This document shows positions 37,367-38,862 of a stretch of DNA of 38,862 bases, piece by piece. The translations under genes and the position numbers were made by a program. Position 1 is the stretch's first letter. Each line of letters starts with the position of its first letter. Source of the stretch: Gemmatimonadota bacterium (GTDB lineage Bacteria; Gemmatimonadota; Gemmatimonadetes; Longimicrobiales; Gaopeijiaceae); NCBI GenBank assembly GCA_022823145.1, contig JAJDXS010000052.1, positions 1 to 38,862 of the forward strand, read 5' to 3'. The notes below the pieces were generated by a model. It saw only the letters and a list, made by a program, of their open reading frames with translations. It made no database searches and was not told where the DNA came from.

Positions 37367-38695
37367 ATGATCGTTCGGCAGCCGGTCGGGGTAGGGTTTT
37401 CCCGCCGCGACTTCGTCAAAGCCTCGCCCGCCGCCGCGGCGGCCTTCCTCGCGATCCCCCGCACCCCCCAGCCCCCCACCGTGGACGGCGACCGCCTCAA
37501 CGCCATGCTCGCCGACTTCCGCCGGTTCGGCGGCACGCCCGACGGCGGCACCACGCGGCTCGCCTACAGCGACGACGACCTCGCCTGCCGCGAATACTGT
37601 GCGGGCGTCATGGAACGCGCCGGCCTCGATGTGTCCATCGACCGCGCCGGCAACCTGATCGGCCGCCGCCCCGGCACCGACCCCGACGCGGCGCCCATCA
37701 TCGTCGGGTCGCACATCGACACCGTGCCGGCCGGAGGCAGCTACGACGGCCACGTAGGCTCGGCCGCGGCCATCGAGGTCGCGCTCACCCTGAACGACCG
37801 CGGCATCGCCCTGCGCCACCCGCTCGAGGTCATCATCTTCCCGAACGAGGAGGGCGGGAAGACGGGCAGCCGTGCGCTGGTCGGCCGCGTCGCCCCCTTC
37901 GAGCTCGACATCATGACCGCTTCGGGCTTCACCATCGGCGAAGGCACGGCCCGCATCGGCGGCGACCCCGCGCGGATCGCCGAAGCGCAGCGGGAGCCGG
38001 GCAGCATTGCGGGCTTCCTCGAGCTGCACATCGAGCAGGGCGCGTTCCTGGAAGCCGACGGCATCCAGATCGGCGTCGTCGAGGGCATTGTCGGAATCCG
38101 TCGCTGGAACGTGACCGTGACGGGCATGCAGAACCACGCCGGGACGACCCCCATGCCCCAGCGCCGCGACGCGCTCGTCGCCGCGGCCGACCTCATCCTC
38201 GCCGTCAACGAGGTCGCGAACACCATGCCGGGACGCCAGGTCGCCACGGTCGGCAGGATCGAGGCTGTGCCGGGTGCGCCGAACGTCGTGCCGGGCGTGG
38301 TGCGCGCCACGATCGAGATCCGCGACCTCGAGATGGACAGGATCGCTCTCATCTTCGCCGAAATCGAACGGCGGGTCCGCGCGATCGAGTCCGACCGCGA
38401 CGTCACCATCGCGCTCGTTCACTTCTATGAAAGCCTCGCCGCTCCCACCGACCCGCAATTCCGCGACATCGTCGAAGCATCGGCGAACGCGCTCGGCTAC
38501 ACGAACGTGCGGATGCCCTCCGGCGCCGGCCACGACGCCCAGAGCATGGCCGAGCTGGGTCCGGTCGGGATGATCTTCGTGCCCAGCCGCGACGGCATCA
38601 GCCACTCGCCCGACGAGTATTCCGCCCCCGACGACATCACACGCGGCACCAACGTGCTGCTCGGGTCGGTGCTGGCGCTGGATGCGGCGGGATGA
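37367..38695 (+). CDS. Tat-exported M20 amidohydrolase (N-carbamoyl-L-amino acid hydrolase/allantoate amidohydrolase type)
   Basis: 442 residues from the ATG at 37367. FSRRDFVKASPAAAAAFL is a twin-arginine (Tat) signal, so the enzyme is exported folded. Metal ligands: GSHIDTV (H116), GGSYDGHVG (D127), FPNEEGG (E161/E162), LELHIEQG (H221) and ISHSPDEY near the C-terminus. The GMQNHAGTTPMPQRRD segment is the dimerisation/substrate region of the M20 carbamoylase branch. These enzymes hydrolyse N-carbamoyl amino acids, allantoate or ureidoglycine. A Tat signal on this family is less usual than a cytoplasmic location. An alternative call is a generic M20 peptidase. Confidence 0.9.
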   Translation: MIVRQPVGVGFSRRDFVKASPAAAAAFLAIPRTPQPPTVDGDRLNAMLADFRRFGGTPDGGTTRLAYSDDDLACREYCAGVMERAGLDVSIDRAGNLIGRRPGTDPDAAPIIVGSHIDTVPAGGSYDGHVGSAAAIEVALTLNDRGIALRHPLEVIIFPNEEGGKTGSRALVGRVAPFELDIMTASGFTIGEGTARIGGDPARIAEAQREPGSIAGFLELHIEQGAFLEADGIQIGVVEGIVGIRRWNVTVTGMQNHAGTTPMPQRRDALVAAADLILAVNEVANTMPGRQVATVGRIEAVPGAPNVVPGVVRATIEIRDLEMDRIALIFAEIERRVRAIESDRDVTIALVHFYESLAAPTDPQFRDIVEASANALGYTNVRMPSGAGHDAQSMAELGPVGMIFVPSRDGISHSPDEYSAPDDITRGTNVLLGSVLALDAAG

Positions 38696-38862
38696 AGGGG
38701 CAATCGGTGTAGTCCCCCGGGGAACCCGTCCTGCTCTTGGTTCATATGTGGACGCCCCGTTGTGAGCAAGCCTGATTTCCGAACCGGGGTCGGGGCATGG
38801 TGGTCAGGTACTTTCATATGTCCGGCCTCTTGATGCGGCGCTCGTTTGCCGCGGGCCCGTAT
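38696..38862. other. Terminal unassigned region with TTCATATGT repeats
   Basis: No gene is supported. TTCATATGT occurs twice, at 38741-38749 and 38813-38821, 72 bp apart, and the sequence looks less like the coding DNA around it. A minus-strand frame (38497-38817) is open, but the upstream part is antisense to the M20 gene. It could be the edge of a mobile element beyond the window. Confidence 0.35.

Noticed and set aside
37310..38605. Long upstream extension of the methyltransferase frame
   Set aside because: It is antisense to the M20 hydrolase with no family similarity; only the part from about 37309 down reads as a methyltransferase.

Overview
This is a GC-rich bacterial chromosome segment with tightly packed genes, many secreted peptidases and lipoproteins, and no rRNA or tRNA. 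The mix (two S9 peptidases, CocE hydrolase, M20 amidase, BNR-repeat protein, heterotetrameric sarcosine oxidase, type I-G CRISPR) fits an uncultured marine or host-associated Gemmatimonadota-like lineage. That is an inference from gene content and style, not from a marker gene.

Left edge to about 9 kb: a minus-strand type I-G (formerly I-U) CRISPR-Cas operon, cas3 > csx17 (cas8g) > csb1 (cas7) > csb2 (cas5/6), followed by the N-terminus of a cas4 or cas4-cas1 gene cut by the window edge. The genes overlap or nearly abut. Just upstream of cas3 lies a decayed, multiply frameshifted IS256-family transposase remnant, and next to it a TPR-type lipoprotein gene that has lost its 3' part.

9.1-20 kb: a plus-strand pair of exported proteins (a c-type-haem protein with a copper-monooxygenase-like histidine pattern, and a partner of unknown function); an AbiEii-type nucleotidyltransferase toxin/antitoxin-like pair with a perfect palindrome at its start; a minus-strand HTTM membrane protein plus asparagine-synthetase-like pair; a CocE/NonD hydrolase; an internally deleted NYN-domain gene behind a hairpin/T-tract leader; and an AAA/DUF4143 ATPase.

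20-28.6 kb: a BNR/sialidase-like exported protein, then a plus-strand, overlapping five-gene operon: an extra FAD amine oxidoreductase followed by soxB-soxD-soxA-soxG. It is probably used to oxidatively demethylate sarcosine or other N-methyl compounds, passing the C1 unit to tetrahydrofolate. One 18-bp sequence containing a perfect 16-bp palindrome occurs in both soxB and the soxG end.

28.6-38.9 kb: a protein and peptide degradation neighbourhood. It holds two divergent exported S9 peptidases, a minus-strand operon (methyltransferase > zinc metalloprotease lipoprotein > amidohydrolase lipoprotein), and a divergent Tat-exported M20 N-carbamoyl/allantoate-type amidohydrolase. The last 167 bases hold no recognised gene.
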